DNA from: Aquamicrobium lusatiense
GTDB taxonomy: Bacteria; Pseudomonadota; Alphaproteobacteria; Rhizobiales; Rhizobiaceae
Assembly: GCF_014201615.1 (NCBI RefSeq)
Contig: NZ_JACHEU010000001.1
Coordinates: forward strand, 1,569,631-1,633,630
Direction of reading: 5' to 3'
Length of the DNA stretch: 64,000 bases
Below are positions 46,660 to 58,148 of this stretch, piece by piece. The first letter of the stretch is position 1. Each line of letters begins with the position of its first letter. The position numbers were made by a program, and so were the translations under genes. The notes beneath the pieces are model-generated. The model was not told where the DNA came from. It was given only the letters and a program-made list of their open reading frames with translations, and made no database searches.

Positions 46660-47161
46660 CAGCGCGCCGCTGACCCTGTGGCGCGCCTTCGTGCCGCAAT
46701 GGGCCTATCTGCCGCTGTCGGGTGACGGGGCGGCCCGATTCGGCGGGCGCTGGAATCCGGTCGGCGCGCCGACAATCTATGCGGCGCGCGAATTGTCGAC
46801 GGCCTGGGCCGAATACAATCAGGGTTTCGTCCAGCACCCGGCGCTGATCGCCCGGCTTGAACTGAGCGGCGCACGGCTTGCCGACCTGACGGATGACGAG
46901 ACGCTGGACGCTATCGGCATGACGCCAGCCATTCACGAATGCGAATGGCGCGACATGATGGATCGCGGCAAGGTGCCCGATACCCACAGGCTGCGGGCAA
47001 AGTTGCTGCGGCAGGGATGGGATGGCGTGATCTATCCGTCGTTCATGTCGCCCGGCGGCACCTGCGTGGCGCTGTGGCGCTGGAACGGCAATGGCGCGCC
47101 CGACCTTGCCGTCATCGACCCCGACCACCGGCTGCCGAAATCGTCGGCCTCGTGGATGTAG
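46652..47161 (+). CDS. RES-domain toxin (NAD+-targeting)
   Basis: 169 residues, beginning inside the antitoxin gene. The RES domain shows as LTLWRAF, FGGRWNPVGAPTIYAARELSTAWAE, and the C-terminal WDGVIYPSFMSPGGTCVALW. The conserved Arg, Tyr, Glu and Ser of this fold are present. Known RES toxins (MbcT, ParT-like) degrade or transfer NAD+ and stop growth. Neighbouring genes are not mobile, so the pair is chromosomal. It converges on the beta-lactamase, with 8 bp between stops. Confidence 0.9.
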   Translation: MPDSAPLTLWRAFVPQWAYLPLSGDGAARFGGRWNPVGAPTIYAARELSTAWAEYNQGFVQHPALIARLELSGARLADLTDDETLDAIGMTPAIHECEWRDMMDRGKVPDTHRLRAKLLRQGWDGVIYPSFMSPGGTCVALWRWNGNGAPDLAVIDPDHRLPKSSASWM

Positions 47162-47169
47162 GTTCGGGC

Positions 47170-47991
47170 TTACCTGCCCGCCCGCATGGCGAGCGCGCTC
47201 CATTGCGCCAGCAATGCCTCCCGCGCGCGCAGTCCTGCGGAGCGCTTTTCGCGCTTATCATCCTGCGCGAGACGCGCGAACACCAGTGTCACGTCGCCCT
47301 TGCTCGCCCATCCGACATACCAGCCCCACATGCGCGCGCGATCAAAGGTCCCGTCGGCTTTCCGGGGATAGGCAGACCCCGTCTTGCCGGAAATCCGCCA
47401 GCCATCCGAGATTTCGCTGCTTTCGACAATCGCCATGGTCCTTGCCGTGGCGTCGCGCGAGATCGGCAATTGCCCAGTGATCAGCCTGCGCAGGAAAACG
47501 GTCTGCTCCACCGGAGAGATGGTCAGCGAGGACGAAATCCAGGCGCGCTCCAGTGCGTTGTTCTTCCCGGCATCTCCTGAAAAATCGGCATTGCCGTAGG
47601 CGAAGCTCCGGCCGTAGCCGCGCAGCTTCTCCACGCCGAGTTCGCGCGTGATCTGCTGCGAGTACCAGACGACCGAATGGCGCATCCATGCGGCAGGGGC
47701 TGTTGGCCTGCGCCATGCATCGCCGCCCCAGTCCGGATAGCCCGGACGGAAGGGCAGCACCGGATTGCCCGCGTCCCGCAGAAATCCGGAATCATAGCCC
47801 ATTGCCGCCAGCGCGATCTTGAAGGTGGAAGCGGGCGTGACCCGGTCTTCGCACCGGCCTTCGTTCACCAGCACACTGCCCGTGTGGGCATCTGCGATCA
47901 CCGTGCAGACAACTGCCGCTCGTGCCGGTAGAGCGCAAAGGGCCGTCAACACGGCCCCAAGCGCGACTGCGAACGTCCTTAGATCGGTCAT
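47170..47991 (-). CDS. Class D (OXA-type) beta-lactamase
   Basis: 273 residues. A signal peptide (FAVALGAVLTALCALPARA) directs it to the periplasm. The class D motifs are in order and at normal spacing: STFK at 55-58 with Ser55 the nucleophile and Lys58 the carbamylated base, SVVW at 106-109, YGN at 132-134, AWISSSLTISPVEQ with the class D Trp151, and KTGS at 203-206. The start shares one base with the tldD stop (TGATG), so it is translationally coupled to tldD. It may also hydrolyse poorly or bind only; class and fold are clear, the spectrum is not. Confidence 0.93.
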   Translation of the reverse strand: MTDLRTFAVALGAVLTALCALPARAAVVCTVIADAHTGSVLVNEGRCEDRVTPASTFKIALAAMGYDSGFLRDAGNPVLPFRPGYPDWGGDAWRRPTAPAAWMRHSVVWYSQQITRELGVEKLRGYGRSFAYGNADFSGDAGKNNALERAWISSSLTISPVEQTVFLRRLITGQLPISRDATARTMAIVESSEISDGWRISGKTGSAYPRKADGTFDRARMWGWYVGWASKGDVTLVFARLAQDDKREKRSAGLRAREALLAQWSALAMRAGR

Positions 47992-49403
47992 CAGACCTGC
48001 GTGCCGCCGACCGTCATCTGGTTCATGCGCAGATGCGGCTGGCCGACGCCGACCGGCACCCACTGGCCGGCCTTGCCGCAATTGCCGATGCCGGTGTCGA
48101 GCTTGGTGTCGTTGCCGACCATGGAGACCCGATGCATGGCGTCCGGCCCGTTGCCGATGAGCATGGCGCCCTTGATCGGTCGCGTCACCTTGCCGTCCTC
48201 GATCATGTAGGCCTCGGTGCAGCCGAACACGAATTTGCCGGAGGTGATGTCGACCTGACCGCCACCGAAGGACACGGCGTAGACGCCCTTCTTCACCGAA
48301 GCGATGATCTCCTCGGGCGTCTTGTCGCCGGACATCATGAAGGTGTTGGTCATGCGCGGCATGGGGCGGTGGGCATAGCCTTCGCGCCGTCCGTTGCCGG
48401 TCGCTTTCATGCCCATCAGGCGCGCGTTCTGTCGATCCTGCATGTAGCCGACGAGCTTGCCGTCCTCGATGAGCACATTAAGGGCGCTCGGCGTTCCCTC
48501 ATCATCCACGGTGATCGAGCCCCGCCGTTCGGCGATGGTGCCGTCATCGACGACGGTGACGCCGCTGGCGGCGACCTGTTGCCCCATCAGCCCCGCGAAT
48601 GCGGACGTCTTCTTGCGGTTGAAGTCGCCTTCGAGACCGTGGCCCACCGCCTCATGCAGCATTACGCCCGGCCAGCCATTGGCCAGCACGATGTCGAACG
48701 TACCGGCGGGCGCCGGAACCGCTTCGAGATTGACGAGCGCCTGCCTGAGCGCCTCGCTTGCAGCATATTTCCAGTTGTCTTCCGTCAGGAACTCGCCGAA
48801 GGCCTTGCGCCCGCCCGCTCCATAGGAGCCGCTTTCCTGGCGGTCGCCGTCACCGACGACCACCGAGACGTTCATCCGCACCATGGGCCGGATGTCGCGC
48901 ACCACCTGTCCGTCGCCGCGCAGGATCTCCACATGCTGCCATGAGGATGCGAGGGAGGCAGTGACCTGCCGCACGCGCGGATCCGCATTGCGCAGCCATG
49001 CGTCGATCTCCTGCAGCAGCTTCGCCTTGGCGTCGAAGCCGGGCGAGGGGATCGGGTTGTCATCGGAATAGAGGTGGCGGTTGGTGCGCGCAGGCGCGTC
49101 GGCCAGCGTTCCCGCATGTCCGCTTTTGACGGTGGCGACGGCATCGGAGGCGCGCAGCAGGGCGGCATGGGACAGTTCGCTCGAATGCGCGTAGCCGGTC
49201 GCCTCGCCGGCCACCGCGCGCAGGCCGAAGCCGCGGTCGGTGTTGAAGCTGGCCGTCTTGAGCCGGCCATTGTCGAAGAGCAGGGCTTCGCTTTCGCTGC
49301 TTTCGAGAAAAAGCTCGCCATCGTCAGCGCCGTTGAGCGTATCGGCCACCAGAGTGCGGATGCGCTCTTCGGAAATGTCGAACTCGGAAAGCAGGCTGGT
49401 CAT
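47991..49403 (-). CDS. tldD: Metalloprotease TldD
   Basis: 470 residues from the ATG at 49403 with GAGGA upstream. The zinc site is LHEAVGHGLEGDF. The family C-terminal block GGGQVDITSGKFVFGCTEAYMIEDGKVTRPIKGAMLIG is intact, ending in NQMTVGGTQV. With TldE, it forms a protease that trims small peptides, such as CcdA antitoxin or microcin precursors in E. coli; tldE is not in the window. It shares a base with the downstream beta-lactamase start. Confidence 0.95.
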   Translation of the reverse strand: MTSLLSEFDISEERIRTLVADTLNGADDGELFLESSESEALLFDNGRLKTASFNTDRGFGLRAVAGEATGYAHSSELSHAALLRASDAVATVKSGHAGTLADAPARTNRHLYSDDNPIPSPGFDAKAKLLQEIDAWLRNADPRVRQVTASLASSWQHVEILRGDGQVVRDIRPMVRMNVSVVVGDGDRQESGSYGAGGRKAFGEFLTEDNWKYAASEALRQALVNLEAVPAPAGTFDIVLANGWPGVMLHEAVGHGLEGDFNRKKTSAFAGLMGQQVAASGVTVVDDGTIAERRGSITVDDEGTPSALNVLIEDGKLVGYMQDRQNARLMGMKATGNGRREGYAHRPMPRMTNTFMMSGDKTPEEIIASVKKGVYAVSFGGGQVDITSGKFVFGCTEAYMIEDGKVTRPIKGAMLIGNGPDAMHRVSMVGNDTKLDTGIGNCGKAGQWVPVGVGQPHLRMNQMTVGGTQV

Positions 49404-49482
49404 GGCGCATCCTCGGATCAGGGTCTGCACGCCATGTAGGCGTACACGACCCGTTCGGCAATGCGAAGCTGACGCGGGCTCG

Positions 49483-50007
49483 TCAGGGCAGGGCGGCGAA
49501 GCCGTCCGCGAAGCCCTTGAGATCGACGGGAATGCCGATGCCCTCTTCCGGCGTCTGGAAGATGATGAAGGTGGCCGCCATGCCTGCCTTCAGCGTATCG
49601 AGCAACTGCTTTTCCAGAATCACCTCAGCGTAGCAGCCATCCTGGAAGCAGCGCACGAAATAGGCGCGGCCGATGTCCTTGCCATCGACATTGAGGCCGA
49701 GGCCGTTTGGCAGCAGAACGCCAAGAGGCGCCAGCACCCGCAAAATCTCCGCCTTGTTGTCGGCGGTGCGCAGCACCACCACGGAAAGACCCATCTCCGG
49801 CCTGTCCTCGGCAACGACGTTCTGCATCATCACGCACTGCTCGGTCGTGGCACCCGCTGGCGTGTCGCAGATCACGGACCATGCGCCATGCGTGGAACGC
49901 ACGCTGCCGCTTTGCTGCGCCAGGGCTGTGCCCGATGCGGATATCGCCCCCAGAGAGGCGGCGAGAAGGGTGACCTTCGCCAAGGTTCCCGAAACCCAAG
50001 ACTTCAT
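49483..50007 (-). CDS. Invasion-associated locus B (IalB) family protein
   Basis: 174 residues. A signal peptide (VTLLAASLGAISASGTALA) is followed by the IalB domain: SVRSTHGAWSVICDTPAG and QCVMMQNV, then VRCFQDGCYAEVILEKQLLDTLKAG with a Cys pair. IalB was first described in Bartonella for erythrocyte entry; in environmental Rhizobiales it is a common periplasmic protein without proven role. It faces away from the cytochrome oxidase operon. Confidence 0.9.
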   Translation of the reverse strand: MKSWVSGTLAKVTLLAASLGAISASGTALAQQSGSVRSTHGAWSVICDTPAGATTEQCVMMQNVVAEDRPEMGLSVVVLRTADNKAEILRVLAPLGVLLPNGLGLNVDGKDIGRAYFVRCFQDGCYAEVILEKQLLDTLKAGMAATFIIFQTPEEGIGIPVDLKGFADGFAALP

Positions 50008-50339
50008 GACGGCTCCACTGCGAATCGCCTCACTTTAAGCCGCACATGGGCCAAGCGGAAGGATGCGAAAGCGCCCAATCGCCTTCGACTGCGGCAATAA
50101 TACGGTTTTTCACTTCTATTTTGCGCGTCGCGGCGGCTTTCAGCAATAATTGCCCGTTTCATGGCAGCGTCGCGGCTTTTGTGACGCGCGCAAAAATGCC
50201 GCATGGATGAGCCGGGTCCTTCCTTGCGGAGGGAAACAGAGTATGGTTTGAACCAGCATCGACTGTCCGGGATTCCCGTTCCGGCATCAATTGGATTATT
50301 CTCGCGGCACATGCGCGAGCAAGGGAGAAGAATAGGGCG
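50008..50339. other. 332-bp gene-free region between ialB and ctaC
   Basis: This divergent region must hold promoters for ialB (minus) and the cta operon (plus). I see no coding frame with a ribosome site, and no strong hairpin. GGGAGAAG lies just before the ctaC ATG. No hexamer pair is convincing enough to call. Confidence 0.5.
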
Positions 50340-52890
<2,551 letters not shown>

Positions 52891-52906
52891 TACGGACTTT
52901 GATGCG

Positions 52907-52930
52907 AACCGCCGGCTCCGGCCGGCGGTT
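52907..52930 (+). terminator. Hairpin between ctaD and ctaB
   Basis: Arms AACCGCCGGC and GCCGGCGGTT form a perfect 10-bp stem with a four-base loop. No T-run beyond TTT follows, so it probably acts as a partial terminator or 3' stabiliser that lets the structural subunits be made in excess of the assembly factors. Confidence 0.5.
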
Positions 52931-52964
52931 TGGCCACACGGAATGATCGGACGTTTGAGTACGC

Positions 52965-53906
52965 ATGGCCCTGATCGACGACAGATGCATTGATGAAGCG
53001 CCGCTGCGCATGTCGGAAGCGACGCCGGGCGACTATATCGCGCTCCTGAAGCCGCGCGTTATGTCGCTGGTGGTGTTTACGGCTGTGGTGGGGCTTGTCG
53101 CCGCGCCGGGGACGATGAACCCGCTTCTCGCCCTCATCGCCATTCTGGCTATAGCCATTGGCGCGGGCGCGTCCGGCGCGCTCAACATGTGGTACGATGC
53201 CGACATCGACAAGGTAATGAGCCGCACGGCCAAGCGGCCGGTTCCGGCGGGCCGCGTCACGCCCGGCGAGGCGCTGGGCTTCGGTCTGGTGCTGTCGGTT
53301 CTGTCGGTGATGACGCTTGGCGTCCTCGTCAACTGGCTCTCGGCTTCGCTGCTGGCCTTCACCATTTTCTTCTATGCCGTCATCTACACGATGTGGCTGA
53401 AGCGCTGGACGCCGCAGAACATCGTTATCGGCGGTGCGGCCGGCTCCTTTCCTCCCATGATCGGCTGGGCAGCCGCCACCGGCAATATAAGCCTCGAAAG
53501 CGTTATCCTGTTCCTGATCATCTTCCTGTGGACGCCGCCGCATTTCTGGGCGCTGGCGCTCTTCAAGTCGGGCGATTACGAGCGCGCGGGCATCCCGATG
53601 ATGCCGAACGTTGCCGGTCCGGCTTCGACCCGCCGCCAGATATTCGCCTATGCCCTGTTGCTGGCGCCAGTAGGCGTCGCACCGTGGCTGCTTGGCTACA
53701 CGACCCTGTTCTATGGCGTCATATCGCTGGTGCTGGGTGCGGGCTTCGTATGGTATTCCTGGAAAGTTCTGGGCATGTCGGACGATGACAAGACCATGGT
53801 TCCGGCCAAGAAGCTGTTTGGTTTCTCGCTGGTCTATCTGTTCGTCATCTTCGCTGCCTATATGGGCGACCGCCTTGTCGCCTGGCTTGGCGGCATGGGA
53901 GCATGA
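52965..53906 (+). CDS. ctaB: Protoheme IX farnesyltransferase (heme O synthase)
   Basis: 313 residues with about nine membrane helices. The family motifs are [44 protein letters not shown] and [21 protein letters not shown]. It adds the farnesyl tail to heme b to make heme O, the precursor of heme A in the oxidase. Its stop overlaps the coxF start by 4 bp (ATGA). Confidence 0.97.
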   Translation: MALIDDRCIDEAPLRMSEATPGDYIALLKPRVMSLVVFTAVVGLVAAPGTMNPLLALIAILAIAIGAGASGALNMWYDADIDKVMSRTAKRPVPAGRVTPGEALGFGLVLSVLSVMTLGVLVNWLSASLLAFTIFFYAVIYTMWLKRWTPQNIVIGGAAGSFPPMIGWAAATGNISLESVILFLIIFLWTPPHFWALALFKSGDYERAGIPMMPNVAGPASTRRQIFAYALLLAPVGVAPWLLGYTTLFYGVISLVLGAGFVWYSWKVLGMSDDDKTMVPAKKLFGFSLVYLFVIFAAYMGDRLVAWLGGMGA

Positions 53907-54070
53907 GCACCATGGATAAGCTTGAAACCGTCGATCTGACCGAACAGCAGAAAAAGGCCCGGCGTCTGCGATCCGTCGCCATCGGGCTGGCCTTGGTGGC
54001 ACTCGTCATCATATTCTATGTTGCGACGCTGGCGAAGTTTGGCCCGGCGGTCCTGAACCGGCCTATGTGA
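53903..54070 (+). CDS. coxF: CoxF-like small membrane protein
   Basis: A 55-residue protein between ctaB and ctaG. It starts at the ATG overlapping the ctaB stop (53903); ATG 53912 is possible. An N-terminal polar segment ([12 protein letters not shown]) is followed by a single membrane helix ([20 protein letters not shown]) and a short tail. The position between ctaB and ctaG, length and topology match the CoxF family of alphaproteobacterial oxidase operons. Its role in assembly is not well defined. Confidence 0.8.
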   Translation: MSTMDKLETVDLTEQQKKARRLRSVAIGLALVALVIIFYVATLAKFGPAVLNRPM

Positions 54071-54078
54071 GACGAAGG

Positions 54079-54708
54079 ATGAGCAATACCCCAGCCACGG
54101 ATGAGGCCAGGCAGAAGAGCAACCGCAAGGTTGCTGCGCTCTGCGTCGCCTTCTTTTGCGGCATGGTCGGCATGGCCTATGCGGCCGTTCCGCTCTACAC
54201 GCTGTTTTGTCAGGTCACCGGATATGGCGGAACCACGCAGCGCGTGACCCAGTATTCCGACCGGGTGCTCGATCGTGACATCACGATCCGCTTCGATGCC
54301 AATACGGCTGGCGGCGTTCCGTGGAAGTTCGCGCCTGTCGACCGCTCTATCACGGTCAAGATCGGTGAAACGGCGCAGGCCCATTACACCGCCACCAACA
54401 TGGCGGCCCGGCCAACCGGCGGACGCGCTACCTTCAACGTGACACCTGAGACGGCAGGCGCCTATTTCAACAAGGTGGAATGCTTCTGCTTCACCGACAC
54501 CACGCTTGCCGCTGGCGAGACGATGGACATGCCGGTGATCTTCTTCGTCGATCCGGACATTGTGGATGTGCCGGAGCTGAAGAATGTGAAGACCATTACC
54601 TTGTCCTACACCATGTTCCCGATCGACAAGGAGGCACCGGCGACAACCGGTTCGATCGATCGGAGCACTGTAACAACTACGAACACCGAAGCAGATGTCG
54701 GGGGCTGA
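54079..54708 (+). CDS. ctaG: Cytochrome c oxidase assembly protein, Cox11 type
   Basis: 209 residues from the ATG at 54079; GTG at 54067 is possible. One membrane helix ([23 protein letters not shown]) anchors a periplasmic domain. The copper-binding motif is [12 protein letters not shown]. It delivers copper to the CuB site of subunit I. A short loop ([12 protein letters not shown]) after the helix is the Cox11 signature. ctaE starts one base after its stop. Confidence 0.96.
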   Translation: MSNTPATDEARQKSNRKVAALCVAFFCGMVGMAYAAVPLYTLFCQVTGYGGTTQRVTQYSDRVLDRDITIRFDANTAGGVPWKFAPVDRSITVKIGETAQAHYTATNMAARPTGGRATFNVTPETAGAYFNKVECFCFTDTTLAAGETMDMPVIFFVDPDIVDVPELKNVKTITLSYTMFPIDKEAPATTGSIDRSTVTTTNTEADVGG

Positions 54709-54709
54709 T

Positions 54710-55588
54710 ATGGCTGAAGCGCACGCAAAACAACATGACTATCATATTCTGGCCCCGAGCCCCTGGCCCTTCCTCGGGTCATTTGGAGCGCTTGTGCTTT
54801 GCATCGGCGGCGTCTTCTGGATGCAGTACCTGAAGGGCAACGAGTTTCCCGTCTTTGGCATCAACATGGCAACGCCATGGCTGTTCTTCATCGGTCTGCT
54901 GATCGTCCTTTACACCATGTTTGGCTGGTGGTCGGATACGGTTAAGGAAGCCCATGAGGGGCATCACACCCGCGTCGTCTCCCTGCACCTGCGCTATGGC
55001 ATGATCATGTTCATCGCCTCGGAGGTGATGTTCTTCGTGGCTTGGTTCTGGGCGTTCTTCGATGCCAGCCTGTTCCCCGGCGAAGCCGTGCAGTATACCC
55101 GCAGCGAGTATACCGGCGGTATCTGGCCGCCGAAGGGCATCGAGGTTCTCGACCCCTTCTATCTGCCGCTCTACAACACGATCATCCTGCTTCTGTCGGG
55201 TACGACGTTGACGTGGGCTCACCACGCCATGCTGCACAACGACCGCAAGGGGCTGATCAATGGTCTGGCGATCACCGTGGCTCTCGGTGTCCTGTTCAGC
55301 TTCGTGCAGGCCTACGAGTATGTGCACGCTCCCTTCAACTTCAAGGACTCCATCTACGGCGCCACCTTCTTCATGGCGACCGGGTTCCACGGATTCCATG
55401 TTTTCATCGGAACGGTCTTCCTGATCGTGTGCTTGATCCGCGCCATTCGTGGCGACTTCACGCCCAAGCAGCACTTCGGTCTTGAGGCGGCTGCTTGGTA
55501 CTGGCACTTCGTGGACGTGGTGTGGCTGTTCCTTTACGCCACGATCTATGTCTGGGCTTCTGTCGGTGCCGACATCGCCGTGCACTGA
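54710..55588 (+). CDS. ctaE: Cytochrome c oxidase subunit III
   Basis: 292 residues, seven membrane helices. The family signatures are [41 protein letters not shown] and [11 protein letters not shown], and [22 protein letters not shown] at the C-terminus. It stabilises the oxidase and helps proton uptake. It is the last gene of the cta operon; a strong terminator follows at 55613-55650. Confidence 0.97.
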   Translation: MAEAHAKQHDYHILAPSPWPFLGSFGALVLCIGGVFWMQYLKGNEFPVFGINMATPWLFFIGLLIVLYTMFGWWSDTVKEAHEGHHTRVVSLHLRYGMIMFIASEVMFFVAWFWAFFDASLFPGEAVQYTRSEYTGGIWPPKGIEVLDPFYLPLYNTIILLLSGTTLTWAHHAMLHNDRKGLINGLAITVALGVLFSFVQAYEYVHAPFNFKDSIYGATFFMATGFHGFHVFIGTVFLIVCLIRAIRGDFTPKQHFGLEAAAWYWHFVDVVWLFLYATIYVWASVGADIAVH

Positions 55589-55612
55589 GGCCAGGTGAAT
55601 GCAATGAATTTC

Positions 55613-55650
55613 AGGGCGGCCGCGGCAACGTGGCCGCCCTGTCCCTTTTT
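55613..55650 (+). terminator. Intrinsic terminator of the cta operon
   Basis: AGGGCGGCCGCG and CGTGGCCGCCCT pair over 12 positions (one G-U) around a GCAA tetraloop, then GTCCCTTTTT. This is a textbook rho-independent terminator. DUF983, SURF1 and ispH therefore need their own promoter in the next 200 bp. Confidence 0.9.
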
Positions 55651-55740
55651 GAAAGACGAGCAGGGGCTGGCTCACAATGAAGCTGCCTGAATGGCTGGCG
55701 GGCAGATGCAGGGTGTCGATGGCAAGCGCCGGTCAAATGC

Positions 55741-55851
55741 TCTGAGCCCTGCCGGGATTTTTTCAGAATTGCACCTGCGCTTTAAGTTCTTGTTTTCACG
55801 CATGTCGTGGTCCTGAAACCGGTTCCCACTTTCGGGCCACATGCTGTAAGG
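55741..55851 (+). repeat. 110-bp intergenic palindromic repeat, copy 3 (diverged left end)
   Basis: The right three quarters match the element at 23121-23230: TTTCAGA, GCGCTTTAAG, TCTTGTTTT, and the hairpin GCATGTCGTGG... AAACCGGTTCCCACTTTCGGG. The right terminus ends ATGCTGTAAGG and the left terminus is too diverged to call. It sits 7 bp before the DUF983 start, so the leader of this operon contains the repeat hairpin. Confidence 0.75.
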
Positions 55852-55858
55852 TAGGCCG

Positions 55859-56266
55859 ATGACACAGAATGAGAATTCCGCTGCTGAAGATCAGGCACTG
55901 TGGGCCCCGGTCGATCCGGTGCGCGCCGGCATCGCCGGCCGCTGTCCGCGCTGCGGCGAGGGTAAGCTGTTTTCCGGTTTTCTGGCCGTCGGCAAGGAAT
56001 GCACGAATTGCGGGCTCGACTATTCCTATGCGGATGCGGGAGACGGTCCGGCCGTCTTCGTCATCCTCATCATCGGTTTCGTGGTGCTTGGGCTGGCGCT
56101 GTGGATGGAGGTCAATTACGGACCTGCATTTTGGGTGCATCTGGTCTTGTGGATACCGCTTGCGCTGATCCTCAGTCTCGGCTCCCTGCGCGTCATCAAG
56201 GGCATTCTGCTGACGCTGCAATACCGTAACAAGGCTTCGCAGGGCCGGCTGGACAACGGCGAATGA
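55859..56266 (+). CDS. DUF983 family membrane protein
   Basis: 135 residues. A zinc-ribbon-like N-terminal part has two CxxC pairs, CPRCGEGKLF and CTNCGLDY. Two membrane helices follow (FVILIIGFVVLGLALWM and FWVHLVLWIPLALILSL). The family is nearly always beside oxidase genes in alphaproteobacteria, and a role in oxidase assembly is inferred from that. Its stop overlaps the SURF1 start by 4 bp. Confidence 0.88.
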   Translation: MTQNENSAAEDQALWAPVDPVRAGIAGRCPRCGEGKLFSGFLAVGKECTNCGLDYSYADAGDGPAVFVILIIGFVVLGLALWMEVNYGPAFWVHLVLWIPLALILSLGSLRVIKGILLTLQYRNKASQGRLDNGE

Positions 56267-57027
56267 CTTCAGGCATGGAGACGGGGACAAAGCCATTGTC
56301 CGCCAGGCGCCTGTGGCTCGCCGCCGTGCTGGGAGCCATTGCCATTGCCATTCTTCTGTCGCTTGGAACATGGCAGATGCAGCGCCTCTACTGGAAGGAG
56401 GATCTGCTCGCCACCATCGACCGGCGCATGCATGCCGAGCCTCTGGCCCTAGCGGAAGCGGAGCGTCTTTTCGCCGAAACCTCGGACGTCGACTATGTGC
56501 CGATAACCGCCACCGGCAGCTTCGTGCATGAAGGCGAGCGGCATTTTCTGGCGACATGGAAGGGCCAGTCGGGTTTTTATGTCTACACGCCGCTGAAGCT
56601 CGGGGACGGCCGTTTCCTGCTGGTCAACAGGGGGTTCGTGCCCTACTGGCTGAAGGAAGCGTCCTCCCGGTCGGCCGGGCAGGTCGACGGCGTGGTCACG
56701 GTCAGCGGGCTTGCCCGCAACCCGCTTTCCGAAAAGCCGTCCAGCATGGTGCCCGACAATGATCTGGCAAAGAACATCTTCTACTGGAAGGACCGCGACG
56801 TCATGGCCGCATCGGCGGGCCTGCCTGACGGCTATGTCCTGCTGCCGTTCTTCCTCGATGCCGATTCGTCACCGAACCCGGGCGACTGGCCGGCCGGAGG
56901 CGTCACCATCGTTTCCCTGCCCAACAATCACCTTCAATATGCCGTGACCTGGTACGGGCTTGCCGCGGCGCTGGCCGGCGTAATGCTGTTCTCTTTTGCG
57001 GGACGCAGGCGCAGGACGAAGCGCTGA
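56263..57027 (+). CDS. SURF1 family oxidase assembly protein
   Basis: 254 residues. It has a membrane helix at each end (LWLAAVLGAIAIAILLSLGTW and YAVTWYGLAAALAGVMLFSF), with a periplasmic domain between. GTWQMQRLYWKEDLL and RFLLVNRGFVPYWL are the SURF1 motifs. The family helps insert heme a into subunit I. It is coupled to DUF983 and lies downstream of the terminator of the cta operon. Confidence 0.92.
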   Translation: MTSGMETGTKPLSARRLWLAAVLGAIAIAILLSLGTWQMQRLYWKEDLLATIDRRMHAEPLALAEAERLFAETSDVDYVPITATGSFVHEGERHFLATWKGQSGFYVYTPLKLGDGRFLLVNRGFVPYWLKEASSRSAGQVDGVVTVSGLARNPLSEKPSSMVPDNDLAKNIFYWKDRDVMAASAGLPDGYVLLPFFLDADSSPNPGDWPAGGVTIVSLPNNHLQYAVTWYGLAAALAGVMLFSFAGRRRRTKR

Positions 57028-57104
57028 CCGTCGGGGTGCGGCCCGCTGACCCTTGACAGGACAGGGGTGCTCATCCCATGTCGGGCTGACACGCGAAGGA
57101 CAAG

Positions 57105-58139
57105 ATGCTGCAAACCTTACCGGCTGATGCCGCACCTGAGACGACCAAGCCGCCGCTGACGCTGCGGCTGTGCCAGCCGCGCGGTTTTTGCGCGGGCGTG
57201 GATCGCGCCATCCAGATCGTCGTTCTGGCGATCAAGAAATATGGCGCGCCGGTTTATGTGCGCCACGAAATCGTCCACAACCGCTATGTGGTCGAGGGCC
57301 TTCAGAACCTCGGCGCCGTCTTCATCGAGGAACTGGACGAGATTCCGCCGGAGCACAATCAGAGCCCGGTGGTGTTCTCCGCCCATGGCGTTCCGAAGTC
57401 CGTTCCCGCCGACGCCACCGAGCGCAATCTGTTCTATCTGGACGCGACCTGCCCACTGGTCTCCAAGGTCCACAAGCAGGCGATCCGGCATTATCGCCAT
57501 GGCCGTCATGTGCTGCTGATCGGCCATGCGGGGCACCCCGAGGTCATCGGCACGATGGGGCAGTTGCCGGAGGGTGCGGTCACCCTGATCGAGACGGACG
57601 AGGATGTGCGCCGCTTCGTGCCGCAGGATCCGGAAGCCCTCGGCTTCGTGACGCAGACGACCCTGTCCGTCGAGGACACCGCCCATATTCTCGAAGCCTT
57701 GCAGGAACGGTTTCCGGCCATGCAGGCGCCGGCTGCGGAATCCATCTGCTATGCCACGACCAACCGTCAGGAGGCGGTGAAGGAAACGGCTCCGGGCGTC
57801 GATCTCTATCTGGTGGTCGGCGCGCCGAACTCGTCGAACTCGCGCCGTCTGGTCGAGGTTGCGGAACGGGCAGGCGCGCGCATGTCGCTGCTGGTCCAGC
57901 GCGCCAGCGAGATTCCATGGAACGACGTCGGCGATATCAAGACCCTCGGCCTGTCTGCGGGCGCGTCGGCGCCAGAGATCATCGTCGATGAGATCATTGA
58001 TGCCTTCAAGGCTCGCTTCGAGGTGACGGTGGATCTTGCCATCACTGCCACGGAGACCGAGGATTTTCCGGTCATGCGCGTTTTGCGCGATGTGGAACTC
58101 ACCAAGGCCGACATGGCCTTCGTCAACGGCGAACGATAG
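57105..58139 (+). CDS. ispH: 4-hydroxy-3-methylbut-2-enyl diphosphate reductase
   Basis: 344 residues. The three cysteines that hold the iron-sulfur cluster are in [26 protein letters not shown] and [12 protein letters not shown]. It makes IPP and DMAPP in the last MEP-pathway step. The N-terminus is about 20 residues longer than E. coli IspH. It is followed after 9 bp by thrB, so the genes are cotranscribed. Confidence 0.96.
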   Translation: MLQTLPADAAPETTKPPLTLRLCQPRGFCAGVDRAIQIVVLAIKKYGAPVYVRHEIVHNRYVVEGLQNLGAVFIEELDEIPPEHNQSPVVFSAHGVPKSVPADATERNLFYLDATCPLVSKVHKQAIRHYRHGRHVLLIGHAGHPEVIGTMGQLPEGAVTLIETDEDVRRFVPQDPEALGFVTQTTLSVEDTAHILEALQERFPAMQAPAAESICYATTNRQEAVKETAPGVDLYLVVGAPNSSNSRRLVEVAERAGARMSLLVQRASEIPWNDVGDIKTLGLSAGASAPEIIVDEIIDAFKARFEVTVDLAITATETEDFPVMRVLRDVELTKADMAFVNGER

Positions 58140-58148
58140 CAGGCACGC

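Noticed and set aside
47170..47991. Beta-lactamase as an acquired resistance cassette
   Set aside because: No attC site, integrase or IS nearby; base composition looks like the neighbours and the start is fused to tldD. It appears intrinsic.
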